Shown: positions 11,067 through 19,489 of the stretch, piece by piece
Layout: the number at the start of each line of letters is the position of its first letter
Position numbering within the stretch: the first letter of the stretch is position 1
Source of the DNA: CBDAUN01 sp965214615
Lineage (GTDB): Bacteria > Pseudomonadota > Gammaproteobacteria > Arenicellales > JAJDZL01
Direction of reading: 5' to 3'
NCBI GenBank assembly: GCA_965214615.1
Contig: OZ243952.1
Coordinates: forward strand, 2,976,001 to 3,040,000
DNA: 64,000 nt
The notes under the pieces: model-generated
Told to the model about the DNA's origin: nothing
Database searches by the model: none
What the model saw: only the letters and a program-made list of their open reading frames with translations
Translations under genes and position numbers: made by a program

Positions 11067-12026
11067 ATGACTGAACGTAAAACTCCCCCGATTCAGCCCG
11101 TAAGCGGCACGTTGACGCCACGCTATGCTGGACCTTCCACATTCTGCCGTCTGCCGGAAACGCGCGACGTCCCCTATTGCGATGTCGCTATTGTCGGCAT
11201 CCCGTTTGATTCGGGAACCAGCTACCGGCCGGGCGCACGATTCGGACCTCAGGCGATTCGTCAGGCATCGCGCCACTTGCGCTATAACTTTCACCCGGCA
11301 TACGGCACTGAGCCGTTCCGGGAATTTCAAGTCGCAGATGCCGGCGATGTCACCTGCAACCCGTTCAGTATCGACGAAGCCATCGAGCAAATCGATGCCG
11401 CTGCCTCCGAATTGCTGAACGAAGTGGGGGCATTGATCAGCCTGGGCGGCGACCACACGATCGCTGTGCCTTTGCTAAGAGCCATGCATCGGCGTCACGG
11501 ACCTGTCGCCCTAGTCCATTTCGATGCCCATCTGGATACCTGGGACACCTACTTCGGCGCACCCTACACGCATGGAACGCCGTTTCGACGCGCTGCCGAA
11601 GAAGGTCTGTTCGATGATGGCGCATCGATGCACGTAGGCATCCGCGGCCCACTCTACAGCCGCGAGGACCTTGAGCGGGACGCCGAACTTGGATTCAAGG
11701 TAATCCACTGCGATGAGCTTAATGAAATGGGACCGGATCACGTGGCAAAACGAATCCGGGACCGAGTCGGAGATGCTCCACTTTATCTTTCGATCGATAT
11801 CGACGTACTGGACCCGGCACATGCGCCGGGCACAGGCACTCCCGAAGTGGCGGGACTTAGCAGCCGCGAGCTGCTCAACATAATGCGCGGACTTCGCGGA
11901 CTCAAGCTGGTCGGAGGCGATATCGTTGAAGTCGCCCCGGCTTACGATCACGCTGAAATCACCTCTCTGGCTGCTGCGACGGTGGCCTTTGAGCTTGTGA
12001 ACCTGATTCTATGCGGCTTGAAGTGA
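11067..12026 (+). CDS. speB: Agmatinase/arginase-family ureohydrolase
   Basis: Binuclear manganese hydrolase that releases urea from a guanidino compound such as agmatine or guanidinobutyrate. The ATG at 11067 gives 319 residues; a TTG two codons upstream is a less likely start. All metal-ligand motifs are present: GGDHT, DAHLDTWD and SIDIDVLDPAHAPGTGTPE, with the substrate loop YTHGTPFRRA of agmatinases. It has no polyamine neighbours, so the substrate is uncertain. A second, more divergent member lies at 41985. Confidence 0.85.
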   Translation: MTERKTPPIQPVSGTLTPRYAGPSTFCRLPETRDVPYCDVAIVGIPFDSGTSYRPGARFGPQAIRQASRHLRYNFHPAYGTEPFREFQVADAGDVTCNPFSIDEAIEQIDAAASELLNEVGALISLGGDHTIAVPLLRAMHRRHGPVALVHFDAHLDTWDTYFGAPYTHGTPFRRAAEEGLFDDGASMHVGIRGPLYSREDLERDAELGFKVIHCDELNEMGPDHVAKRIRDRVGDAPLYLSIDIDVLDPAHAPGTGTPEVAGLSSRELLNIMRGLRGLKLVGGDIVEVAPAYDHAEITSLAAATVAFELVNLILCGLK

Positions 12027-12287
12027 CCTCGGCGAAGGCAATATTGAACACGCGGCATCTGAATTTCGGAATAGGTCGTATTTTCGATTCTCCAGCTTAG
12101 GAATCAGGCATCGCTGGCTGGCGCATATCCATCAGCGACGTCATCGTGCAGCGCAAGTCAGCCTTCGATGACAGGTTCGGCTTCAGGCAAATGGCTTCGT
12201 GCACTGCTTCCCTATCCGTTCGAGTCAAAAATCAAAACCATGTAAACTATATGGCGTGTTGTCATATCAGTATTGCACTCAACTAAG

Positions 12288-13049
12288 ATGAACTTGGATA
12301 AATTCCAGCTGGAAGTCTCCTGGCGACAGTTCCGATACGCGTTATCGTCACTGTCGTGGATTTCTATTCCGCCACCGGACAATTGCGACGACGGAGACGT
12401 CAGCCGGTCGCTGCTGTTTCATTCGGCAGCGGGTCTGGCAATCGGGGTTGCATTGACAGCAATCTTGATTGTTCTGCTCCCAGCCAACGCGACAATCGGT
12501 GCAGCGGTTGTTCTTATCGCGTGGATCATTCTGTCCGGCATGCTGCATCTTGTACACGTTCCCGGCGCAATACAGGAATGGGCACGAGGGTTCGTGTCTA
12601 TTTCACGCGAATCAGATTCCGACAGCGAAACTACCGAGCGGACAGTCGCGACGATTGCGATTGCCGGGATTCTGATTATCAAGTTTTCCGCTCTGAATGC
12701 GGCTATTGCAGATGGCGAATGGGCCGGACTGATCGTCGCATGCATCGCAGCTCGTGCATCGGTAGCCGGATTGATGCTGAGTACCGGCATCAGGGAGCCG
12801 TTCAGCTATAGCGGACTGTCTGTGATCGACGTCGATCAGAATCACATGTATATCGCGCTGCTAATTGCAGGCGCATTGTGCATTTTGATTAGCGGATTGG
12901 AAGTGTTTGTACTCATCGTGATTTGCGCGCTGATTGTCTACGGATGCCATCGAAGACTGAACCGGGACAATCTGGGTGTTTCCGGCGGCACGTGCCACGC
13001 CCTGGTAGAGATCGTTGAAGTAGTCGCTCTTTGCGTTGTCGCTCTCTAG
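12288..13049 (+). CDS. CobS-like (cobalamin synthase family) protein lacking catalytic aspartates
   Basis: A 253-residue, strongly hydrophobic integral membrane protein. Its order of segments follows adenosylcobinamide-GDP ribazoletransferase (CobS): an N-terminal ALSSLSWISIPPP like the family's FLTRIPVP, a central SGMLHL-VHVPGAIQEW where active enzymes have a GxLHLDGLADTxDG pattern, TERTVATIAIAG where they have KDSRIGxxG, then LIIKFSAL. A C-terminal SGGTCHALVEIVEV replaces the usual GxTGDxLGAxxE. The frame is open and intact, yet the Mg-binding aspartates of the DxxxD segment and the TGD aspartate are gone. I infer a pseudoenzyme or a repurposed membrane protein. The ATG at 12288 is preferred over a TTG five codons upstream. 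No cobalamin riboswitch was seen upstream. Confidence 0.6.
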   Translation: MNLDKFQLEVSWRQFRYALSSLSWISIPPPDNCDDGDVSRSLLFHSAAGLAIGVALTAILIVLLPANATIGAAVVLIAWIILSGMLHLVHVPGAIQEWARGFVSISRESDSDSETTERTVATIAIAGILIIKFSALNAAIADGEWAGLIVACIAARASVAGLMLSTGIREPFSYSGLSVIDVDQNHMYIALLIAGALCILISGLEVFVLIVICALIVYGCHRRLNRDNLGVSGGTCHALVEIVEVVALCVVAL

Positions 13050-13401
13050 TGAACTTAGCCGCAAAGCGGCTTCGAGCTCCGGATTGATCTTGAATCGCGA
13101 CCGCAGCTGCGTCGGACCATTCGGCAGGTGAGCGCAAAGATTACAGACCGAATGTCGAATCGGGCGCCCAGAGCAAAATCTAAGCGATAAAGGATGTGAG
13201 CGGGATGGCTATTTGGAAATTTCTGACCAGCGGCATTTGACGAAAACGCTTCCCGCAGATCGCAAGTATCAATAGCTTGAGGTCAATTCCAAGCTGTTCG
13301 ATTTCTAGCATCCTCGACTGCAGAACGAGGAACACGCAAAACTGTCGCAAAACTTGAGCGGCGTCTTGTAAATTGAGCACAATCACAAATCATAATGATA
13401 C
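13050..13401. other. Intergenic stretch before vapB, no supported gene
   Basis: About 350 bases with only short frames, including a 68-codon minus-strand frame at 13180-13386 without recognisable features. Base composition becomes AT-rich towards the vapB operator. Confidence 0.45.
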
Positions 13402-13431
13402 GATGTAGATATTTTTCTACATATCTACATC
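13402..13431 (+). promoter_or_regulatory. Inverted-repeat operator upstream of vapB
   Basis: An 11-bp inverted repeat (GATGTAGATAT at 13402-13412, ATATCTACATC at 13421-13431) sits ten bases before the vapB start, with an extra TCTAC half-site in the spacer. Type II antitoxins normally repress their own operon from such sites. The role is inferred from position and symmetry. Confidence 0.6.
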
Positions 13432-13440
13432 ATAAAGGGA

Positions 13441-13701
13441 ATGATTGTGGCATTAAATATTCGCAACCCGGAGACCGAAGAGCTCGCGCGGATTGTCTCA
13501 GAACTAACAGGGGAATCAAAAACTCATGCAGTCAAGGTCGCATTGAGAGAACGTCTGAATCAAATTCAGCGCAGGCAGTTCAGTGAATTTAGAATTCAGG
13601 AACTTTTGGATATTGCAGATCATTGCAGTTCACTGCCCACTTTGGACAATCGAAGCGAAAATGAAATCCTAGGCTATGACGTAACAGGACTGCCAAGCTG
13701 A
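13441..13701 (+). CDS. vapB: VapB-type antitoxin (Rv0623/PSK family)
   Basis: An 86-residue antitoxin beginning MIVALNIRNPETEELARIVS, the pattern of the Rv0623-like ribbon-helix-helix family. The N-terminal part binds DNA; the tail (RSENEILGYD) would wrap the PIN toxin. It overlaps the downstream vapC start by one base. The partner toxin is truncated, so this antitoxin may persist as a regulator or as protection against an intact toxin elsewhere. A decayed relative lies at 17848. Confidence 0.85.
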   Translation: MIVALNIRNPETEELARIVSELTGESKTHAVKVALRERLNQIQRRQFSEFRIQELLDIADHCSSLPTLDNRSENEILGYDVTGLPS

Positions 13702-13955
13702 TGGTGATTGACACGTCTGCAATTATCGCCGTATTGACCAATGATCCTGAGCGGCGAGAATTTATCGAAGCAATAGAACGCAGCGATGTTCGCGCGATTT
13801 CATCTGCTTCAATCCTGGAAGCATCAATTGTAATTCTTCATCGCTGCAGCGAAGAAGGATTGCGGGACTTGGATTTGTTTGGTGCGAAAGCAAAATTGGA
13901 GATCAAACCGGTTGACCCGGATCAAAACCTGCGCTACAAACCGAGAATAATATAG
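13701..13955 (+). pseudogene. vapC: Truncated VapC PIN-domain toxin
   Basis: Starts MVIDTSAIIAVLTNDPE with the first PIN aspartate and continues through SSASILEASIVI with the conserved glutamate. It stops after 84 residues, whereas this VapC family usually has about 125-130. The missing C-terminal third carries the NFGDCFAYAL-type segment with the remaining acidic metal ligands, so RNase activity is unlikely. Reading past the stop I saw no continuation. The partner antitoxin upstream is intact. Confidence 0.75.
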
Positions 13956-13986
13956 TCAGCCCCCGATAATACGGGAACGCCTCGCT

Positions 13987-14946
13987 TTACATTGGCGCCA
14001 TACCTGCAAGCGCACCCCCATCGTCATTTTCATCTGTTTCACTGAGCAAGTGCTCCCTAAGTTGTGTATATAACCCTTTAATCGATGCGCCCAGTGCCTC
14101 TCTGTACCTGTCTCTCTCCAGTGTCTGCTGATGAACGTCCGCCGGCAGGAAGCGTTTCATCTGGTTTTGAAAGTCGGCCCCGTTTATGATAGACGGGCAT
14201 CTTTCGATAATATTGTCAACCATGGCTGAAAATCCGGTTACCCGGTAGTCGTCAAGCTTGTGTTTAACCAGTTCCGTTCGAACAATAGCCCCTTGTTGCT
14301 GCAGCCACGAGAGGTCCCAAATATCGCGGTGACGCACATGTTTTGACGCGGCTAGTGACACCAGCTTGTCAGCCATGATCTCATCAAGCGACTCTACGGC
14401 GATGAGAGTATCTTCGTATCCATCTGGCAAGAATGGATGGTTTTTCCTCAATGTAAGCACTTCTTTCGTGTAGGCAGGAATGTTTGCCACCTCAAGTTTG
14501 ACACGTTGTTTGGGTATATCCCTTTGTCCCGGACTGGTCACGACAGAAATTTGCCACTTGTCCACATTCAGTTCCGAATTATCCGGCTCCCTCCTGAGGG
14601 CGGCGGGCTCTTTGACCGAGACCTCCAATCCATACCTCCCTGCAAGATAATCTTCAAGAACATCCTTCATGTCTCTTAACGAAGACGATGAAAAGTGCCT
14701 GCCTCCCACAAAATCCAGGTCTTCGCTGTAACGTCTGGAGCCGTAGCACAACCGCAGAGATGTGCCGCCTCGAAACACCACATCCTCCAGCAGGCCCGCC
14801 CGGTCCAGACAGAACAGGATGTCATAATGAAGTAACTCCTTTTTGATGATCGGACCCATGTGCGCAACATGCGGGCTGCGCATTGCCGTGTCCACCAGTG
14901 CGTCGAAATCCGCTTCAGTCATCTTCATGGAGAACATCCTCGTCAA
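13987..14946 (-). CDS. abiEii: AbiEii/AbiGii nucleotidyltransferase toxin (type IV TA)
   Basis: A 319-residue nucleotidyltransferase of the AbiEii family, toxin of a type IV abortive-infection system. The active site is visible as FRGGTSLRLCYG followed by RYSEDLDF, the GS-x(9-12)-DxD signature of polymerase-beta-like transferases; KLVSLAASKHVRHRDIWDL further on is family-typical. Related toxins transfer nucleotides to tRNA acceptor ends (family knowledge). Its start lies inside the AbiEi-like gene by 32 bases, so the two are translationally coupled. All catalytic residues appear present. Confidence 0.85.
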   Translation of the reverse strand: MTRMFSMKMTEADFDALVDTAMRSPHVAHMGPIIKKELLHYDILFCLDRAGLLEDVVFRGGTSLRLCYGSRRYSEDLDFVGGRHFSSSSLRDMKDVLEDYLAGRYGLEVSVKEPAALRREPDNSELNVDKWQISVVTSPGQRDIPKQRVKLEVANIPAYTKEVLTLRKNHPFLPDGYEDTLIAVESLDEIMADKLVSLAASKHVRHRDIWDLSWLQQQGAIVRTELVKHKLDDYRVTGFSAMVDNIIERCPSIINGADFQNQMKRFLPADVHQQTLERDRYREALGASIKGLYTQLREHLLSETDENDDGGALAGMAPM

Positions 14947-15451
14947 TCAAATCCGTGTTGCGACCAACCCGCCTGAGGTCGCGACAGGCCTTGTGCTTGC
15001 CGGCCAGCCTGAGCGGCCTGCCGACATCGTGTATATCATCAAGAATGTCGCGCACCGGGCGGGCTGTGTGTGTGAACTCAATGGTGCCGAACGGGGTATG
15101 GATCTCACCCTTTCTGCCTGTGGTCATAACGGTCAGGCGCATCGGGATCTGCGAAATCACGCCGTACTCGGAGAGGGCTGATTCCAGACTGACATAACTG
15201 TACTCCCCCCGACGCATTGTCCTGGCAATGTTCTCCAGCGTGTGAGTAAACCCATTGCCGGACAACGCATTGACATAGATCCCGTTTGCGGCGCGCAACA
15301 ATATCCCCACCTTCACAAGCCGGTCCACGCCGGCCTGAAGCGCGCGCGGCTTGTCATCAGGAAACAGTTTCGCGAGGTCTTGATGAGTGAACACCTGCCG
15401 GCCCTGCCGATCCTGGGCCGTCAGTCGGTGAATGGCATCAATCTGTTTCAT
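14915..15451 (-). CDS. abiEi: AbiEi-type antitoxin/transcriptional regulator (type IV TA)
   Basis: A 178-residue protein with an N-terminal winged-helix region (FTHQDLAKLFPDDKPRALQ, GVDRLVKVGILLRAANGIYV) and a C-terminal AbiEi-like domain (YSYVSLESALSEYGVIS, IHTPFGTIEFTHTARP). The antitoxin represses the operon and neutralises the toxin without stable binding (family knowledge). An AT-rich region with a small inverted repeat (TATCTA, TAGATA; 15469-15485) lies just upstream of the start and is the likely promoter and operator. Confidence 0.82.
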   Translation of the reverse strand: MKQIDAIHRLTAQDRQGRQVFTHQDLAKLFPDDKPRALQAGVDRLVKVGILLRAANGIYVNALSGNGFTHTLENIARTMRRGEYSYVSLESALSEYGVISQIPMRLTVMTTGRKGEIHTPFGTIEFTHTARPVRDILDDIHDVGRPLRLAGKHKACRDLRRVGRNTDLIDEDVLHEDD

Positions 15452-15974
15452 AATATCATTATTTTATGTATCTAACGTATAGATATCAACTCATATTTAC
15501 CTCGCGACCTTGGAATCCAGCGCGACCGGGTGGTGTATGCCACGCCGGACCGTGATCCCATATACCGTTTCTTTTCTGTCCGTTGTTGGTACGCAGGCGT
15601 CTGGTGAAATCGAAGCCTAATTTGTCCGCAAGGCGCGTGACAAAATCATCATTGAGCTCGTCAGGGACTGGCGGATTACTCGCCTTTCCAGCTTCGCGAG
15701 AGGATGTTCATGCTACCTTTCCGGAAACGGAAATGGATGAAGCATTGCTCGCCGCTCAACGACATGGAATTGTAATATTGAAGCCGAGGTATCTTCTGAA
15801 CACGAAGGAGCGCTCCATCGAGGAGTCATGGCCATTTACGGCAATGCACGGGTCTAAACAGGCAGGATGATTTTTCGGGGACCGTCCTGGTTATTTCGAA
15901 TTACGTGCGAAGGTATTTGCATCATACGCCAACGCAAACAGTTGCGAGTCTCCGATCAAGCAAGGAGCCAGCAC
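15452..15974. other. Intergenic stretch with possible gene debris
   Basis: The 520 bases between the abiE pair and the ATPase carry a 95-codon plus-strand frame (15583-15870, from TTG) and an overlapping minus-strand frame with protein-like composition (PVPDELNDDFVTRLADKLGF). Neither matches a family I know. This is probably decayed accessory DNA. Confidence 0.4.
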
Positions 15975-17675
15975 TCAATTCGCGACATACCCAATCAATG
16001 CCGAACGCCCTGTCAAGTCGATAATCCGAATCCGGCACTCATGCCCTTCGGCATCCATCAGGTGCAGGTCTTCGCCCAACTCAAACGTCACAGGCTGCTG
16101 TACCCCGCCGTTGATGGCGATATTATCGGCATACAAATATGTGCGATCGCTGGTGTCGCGGATGGGGTTCAATCGGCCGGAGATGCCCGGGATGTTTCCA
16201 ACACCGTTTTGGAATATTACAGATCCGCCGTTCGGGGTTTCAGAAAGTTCGACGCCAAGGTGTCCCTTATGCGGCAGCCAGCCGCCATCAAAGTGGGCTG
16301 CAAATCCCGCTGTCGCAATGTACACTTTCATGGCTCGGTCATTTGCATACAGCTTTAGCCGCGCCACACCCTGAGCATTTGTTGCCGATGCAACCCAGGT
16401 CCTATTGGGAAACAGCGCCAAAACATCAACGCCTGGCAGAGGTTGCCCATTTGCCGATACCAAGACCGCATTTTCAGCGCAGCTTAATTCTTTGGTGTCC
16501 GTAACCTTCAGCGGATATCGCAACTCGCGCCACGGAATCAGCCAGTCATCGCCGTAACGGCGACGTTGATCTCCTCCGTACACGGCAACGGCAAAGACAG
16601 ACTGCGACAAATCACCGACGTGCCGCTTGACGCGCTTGGTTCGGGCTATCAGAGACGGCGAAGGTGTCGCGGCCGATTTGGCTTCAATAAGTTCAATCGT
16701 GTCCGATTCCGGAATGACGATGTCCACTTCGGATCCATTGTGATCACGATAGTGATAAATCCTGTCCGGCATGCCCGAACTGGCACGATGCTTCACAATC
16801 TCCGACGCGACCCAGGTCTCAAAAATTTGTCCCCGAAGCGGATGCGCATCTATCTGACCGGACTCTCGAATGCCAAGCATCCAGCACATCAATCCTGTGT
16901 CGCAGAAGTACAATTTCGGCATCTTGGTCACGCGCTTTCGCAAATTTTTTGAAAATGACGGTACAGTGAAAGCAATGAAACTTGCCTCCAGGATACCCAT
17001 CCAGCGCTTGGCTGTGGGCTGCGCGACCCCGCAATCCGAAGCCAGGGACGAGTAGTTCAGCAAGGTTCCACTGCGTCCGGCGCATAATTCTACAAATCGC
17101 TGAAAGGCGGCGAGATCGCCAATGTTGGCAAGCGATCTGACATCACGCTCCAGATAAGTGTAGATGTAGGATTGCAGCCATTCGCTCGGATTCAGACCTT
17201 CATTGAATATCCGAGGATAGCCTCCAGCGAACAATGCCTCCGAAAGATTTGCGGGACGCTGTTCAAATCGCTGAACTTCGTCCCACGACAAAGGAAGCAA
17301 TTTGTGAATCGAAGTTCTTCCTGCCAGCGACTGTGTGACAGATTCCAACAAGGCGAAGTTATTTGATCCAGTTAAGACCCAGCGTCCGGGCGCCGGATCA
17401 TCATCAACCAGGACCTGGATATATGACAACAAGTCCGGAACGTGCTGGACTTCATCAATAACAACTCCGTCGCCGAACTGATCCAAGAATCCACGCGGGT
17501 CGCCTTGGGCGAGCGCCCTGACATCCGGCGCTTCCAGCGTCACATAGTCATGGCTCTTGAACATTGATCTGACAAGGGTTGTCTTACCGCTCTGCCGAGG
17601 TCCGGTCAACGTCAAAACCGGTGCTCGCCCAGCGGCTCGACGTAGATGAGCTTCTATGTTTCTGTCAATTTTCAT
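15975..17675 (-). CDS. AAA ATPase with DUF4143 domain and extra C-terminal beta-rich domain
   Basis: The N-terminal half is a standard DUF4143 ATPase: Walker A LTGPRQSGKTTLVRS (about residue 20), Walker B GVVIDEVQHVPDL, sensor WVLTGSNNFALLE, then a nuclease-like DUF4143 core (LYFCDTGLMCWMLG, GSEVDIVIPE, LIEAKS). I chose the ATG at 17675 (566 residues) because the conserved MKIDRNIEAHLRRA begins there. Typical members end near residue 400. This one continues for about 165 residues with a carboxypeptidase-regulatory-like strand pattern (SANGQPLPGVDVLALF, NAQGVARLKLYAN) and RLNPIRDTSDRTYLYADN. The tail implies binding of a ligand or partner. A perfect palindrome lies 21 bases upstream. Confidence 0.8.
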   Translation of the reverse strand: MKIDRNIEAHLRRAAGRAPVLTLTGPRQSGKTTLVRSMFKSHDYVTLEAPDVRALAQGDPRGFLDQFGDGVVIDEVQHVPDLLSYIQVLVDDDPAPGRWVLTGSNNFALLESVTQSLAGRTSIHKLLPLSWDEVQRFEQRPANLSEALFAGGYPRIFNEGLNPSEWLQSYIYTYLERDVRSLANIGDLAAFQRFVELCAGRSGTLLNYSSLASDCGVAQPTAKRWMGILEASFIAFTVPSFSKNLRKRVTKMPKLYFCDTGLMCWMLGIRESGQIDAHPLRGQIFETWVASEIVKHRASSGMPDRIYHYRDHNGSEVDIVIPESDTIELIEAKSAATPSPSLIARTKRVKRHVGDLSQSVFAVAVYGGDQRRRYGDDWLIPWRELRYPLKVTDTKELSCAENAVLVSANGQPLPGVDVLALFPNRTWVASATNAQGVARLKLYANDRAMKVYIATAGFAAHFDGGWLPHKGHLGVELSETPNGGSVIFQNGVGNIPGISGRLNPIRDTSDRTYLYADNIAINGGVQQPVTFELGEDLHLMDAEGHECRIRIIDLTGRSALIGYVAN

Positions 17676-17696
17676 GTCAATCCGGTGAAGATTATC

Positions 17697-17729
17697 AGTA
17701 TATTTCAATATTATATATTGAAATATACT
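17697..17729. promoter_or_regulatory. Perfect 15-bp-arm palindrome, likely operator for the ATPase gene
   Basis: AGTATATTTCAATAT (17697-17711) and its exact reverse complement (17715-17729) are separated by three bases. The AT-rich element lies immediately before the minus-strand ATPase start at 17675, where the promoter should be. It is longer and more exact than chance would predict. Regulator unknown. Confidence 0.65.
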
Positions 17730-17847
17730 ATTTACAGGCAGATTCGAATCTCAGCAGACTACTTCTCCGTGAGTTGCCGATTGTGCTCTCAACCTATCCG
17801 TCGGAACCGTATATCCATTTGGACAGTTCCGCATCAGCGAGAGAACA

Positions 17848-18087
17848 GTCGCGGCGTTGAACATCCGTAGCCTAAAGACTGAGGAACTGGCGAGAATTGG
17901 CGCTGGCCTGACGGGCGAATCTAGAACTGAGTGGGTCAATGCTGCATTGCGAGAACGGCTGAGTCCAATCCAGCGATATGAGCTTGGTCAATCCAGACCT
18001 GACGAACTCGCAGATATTGCGAATCACAACAGTTCGCTGCCCGGATCGGATCACCGAAGCGAAGACAAAATCCTGGGCTTTGAATGA
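17848..18087 (+). pseudogene. Orphan, decayed VapB antitoxin copy
   Basis: Clearly related to the vapB at 13441: it reads LNIRSLKTEELARIGAGLTG against LNIRNPETEELARIVSELTG, and the tail (DHRSEDKILGFE) matches as well. The expected start codon is replaced by GTC; the first usable initiator is a TTG at 17857. No toxin follows, only a short tail and then tRNA-Ser on the other strand. It is a solitary remnant of a second vapBC locus; expression is doubtful. Confidence 0.65.
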
Positions 18088-18219
18088 AAAGGGACTGCCG
18101 CGCTGATAGCGTTCGCAAGGCACGCCGAATCACGGCGGGCGCCACTGCTTTGAAACACCGCGCGCGCAATAGCAAGTGCAAGATATTCGACGCGGATTCG
18201 CCAGCAATGGCTGGATGTT

Positions 18220-18310
18220 TGGCGGAGAGGGTGGGATTCGAACCCACGTGGAGCTATTGCCCCCAACGGATTTCGAGTCCGCGCCGTTATGGCCACTTCG
18301 GTACCTCTCC
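18220..18310 (-). tRNA. tRNA-Ser (anticodon CGA)
   Basis: Read on the minus strand, the acceptor GGAGAGG pairs with CCTCTCC, followed by discriminator G and an encoded CCA (complement of 18220-18222). The anticodon loop CTCGAAA gives anticodon CGA (complement of 18273-18275), reading UCG. A long variable arm (class II, as for serine) and a T loop GGTTCGAATCC are present. At 88 nt without CCA the length is right. It adjoins tadA and forms one edge of the accessory region, a common insertion neighbourhood. Confidence 0.93.
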
Positions 18311-18502
18311 GTTCAGCAAGCTCCTGCACTGGAACCCGGTTCTGATTGACGTTGCATTATCGCAGATTTATTTTACGTTCTCCGATGTTTCTCGCAACAG
18401 ATTGGACGCGCAATCCGGTCCGGCCGGGCCGGATTGTCGCAAGGCCGCACGGAATGGGCACATCGGTCTATCCGGACGCGGTCCGACATTTCCAGATGGC
18501 GT

Positions 18503-18982
18503 TCAGGTTCTTTTGTTCTTAAAGAAACGCTGAAGAATATCAGCGCACTCGCGCTGCAGCACCCCGCCCGTCACCTGGCAGCGATGATTGAGCTCCTGAT
18601 GGTCCAGTACATTGATGACCGAGCCCGCAGCACCGGATTTCGGGTCATACGCGCCGAATACCACTCTGCGGATTCGAGCATGTACGATTGCACCCGCGCA
18701 CATCGCGCACGGCTCGAGCGTTACGTAAAGGTCTGCATCCGGAAGCCTGTGGTTGCGATGCGTCTGCGCCGCGGAGCGCAAAGCGATAATTTCGGCGTGT
18801 GCAGCGGGGTCGCTATCGACAATCGTTCGATTGTATCCTTCGCCAATCACCTTGCCATTCGATACGACTACGGCGCCTACCGGGACTTCTTCTGCACGCT
18901 CAGCACTTACGGCGAGCCGCAGCGCAGCCTGCATCCATTCGGCGTCATAGGCAGATGGGAAAGTGGACATCGGGAGTCTCAC
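18503..18982 (-). CDS. tadA: tRNA-specific adenosine deaminase
   Basis: Converts A34 to inosine in tRNA-Arg(ACG). The 159-residue protein has the zinc and catalytic motifs HAEIIAL (proton-shuttling Glu) and PCAMCAGAIVHARI (two zinc cysteines), and the family ending CADILQRFFKNKR. Translation may begin at 18982 or at the Met four codons later (MSTFPSAYDAEW). It is transcribed in the same direction as the tRNA-Ser gene downstream. Confidence 0.93.
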   Translation of the reverse strand: MRLPMSTFPSAYDAEWMQAALRLAVSAERAEEVPVGAVVVSNGKVIGEGYNRTIVDSDPAAHAEIIALRSAAQTHRNHRLPDADLYVTLEPCAMCAGAIVHARIRRVVFGAYDPKSGAAGSVINVLDHQELNHRCQVTGGVLQRECADILQRFFKNKRT

Positions 18983-19489
18983 GTCATTGGGTCAGTGCCG
19001 CAATCCATAGGCTTGCCGCTGCAGATTGAAGTGCATATTCGGCCTGTTCGATTGCGCAACCGGCAGACTCACAATCCTTTGAGTGCAAACTCGGGCCAAT
19101 CCGAACAGTCCCGCACCAATGTAAATTTTACCTGTTTATCGATCGCGGCTTTCAAATGGACCGGTTCGGCTTGGAACGTTCAGCCAAGGAGTCCTGTTCT
19201 CCCCGAACGCGCCAGTCAAGACCAGATCAATATTTCCCGAGAAATTCACAATCGGGTTATAAACCATAAATGGTTTAGCGCCAACCTTGAACACCACCAA
19301 CAGCGCAAGACCACAATTCAAGAACTACCGGTTTTGCAACCAGACAGTCCGAAAGTCCCTTACATCAGACGCTGCCTTTATTGCCAGCCGGTTGAAGAAT
19401 ACCTGCCTGGCAAGCGCCTTTGCGAAACCGTTTACGGCATGCCGGCAGAAAACGAACCCGGCAGATGCTCCCGAACATCGAGACACAAT
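18983..19489. other. Intergenic stretch, no supported gene
   Basis: About 500 bases between tadA and the methyltransferase. A long plus-strand frame crosses it but is antisense to both flanking genes and has no family features. A small palindrome (TAAACCAT, ATGGTTTA) lies near 19260-19277. Otherwise unassigned. Confidence 0.45.

Noticed and set aside
12027..12287. Cobalamin riboswitch before the CobS-like gene
   Set aside because: No B12-box-like sequence or matching helices were visible in the 260 bases.
19258..19277. Palindrome near 19260 as an operator
   Set aside because: Only 8-base arms in a gap of unknown content, not placed at a gene start.
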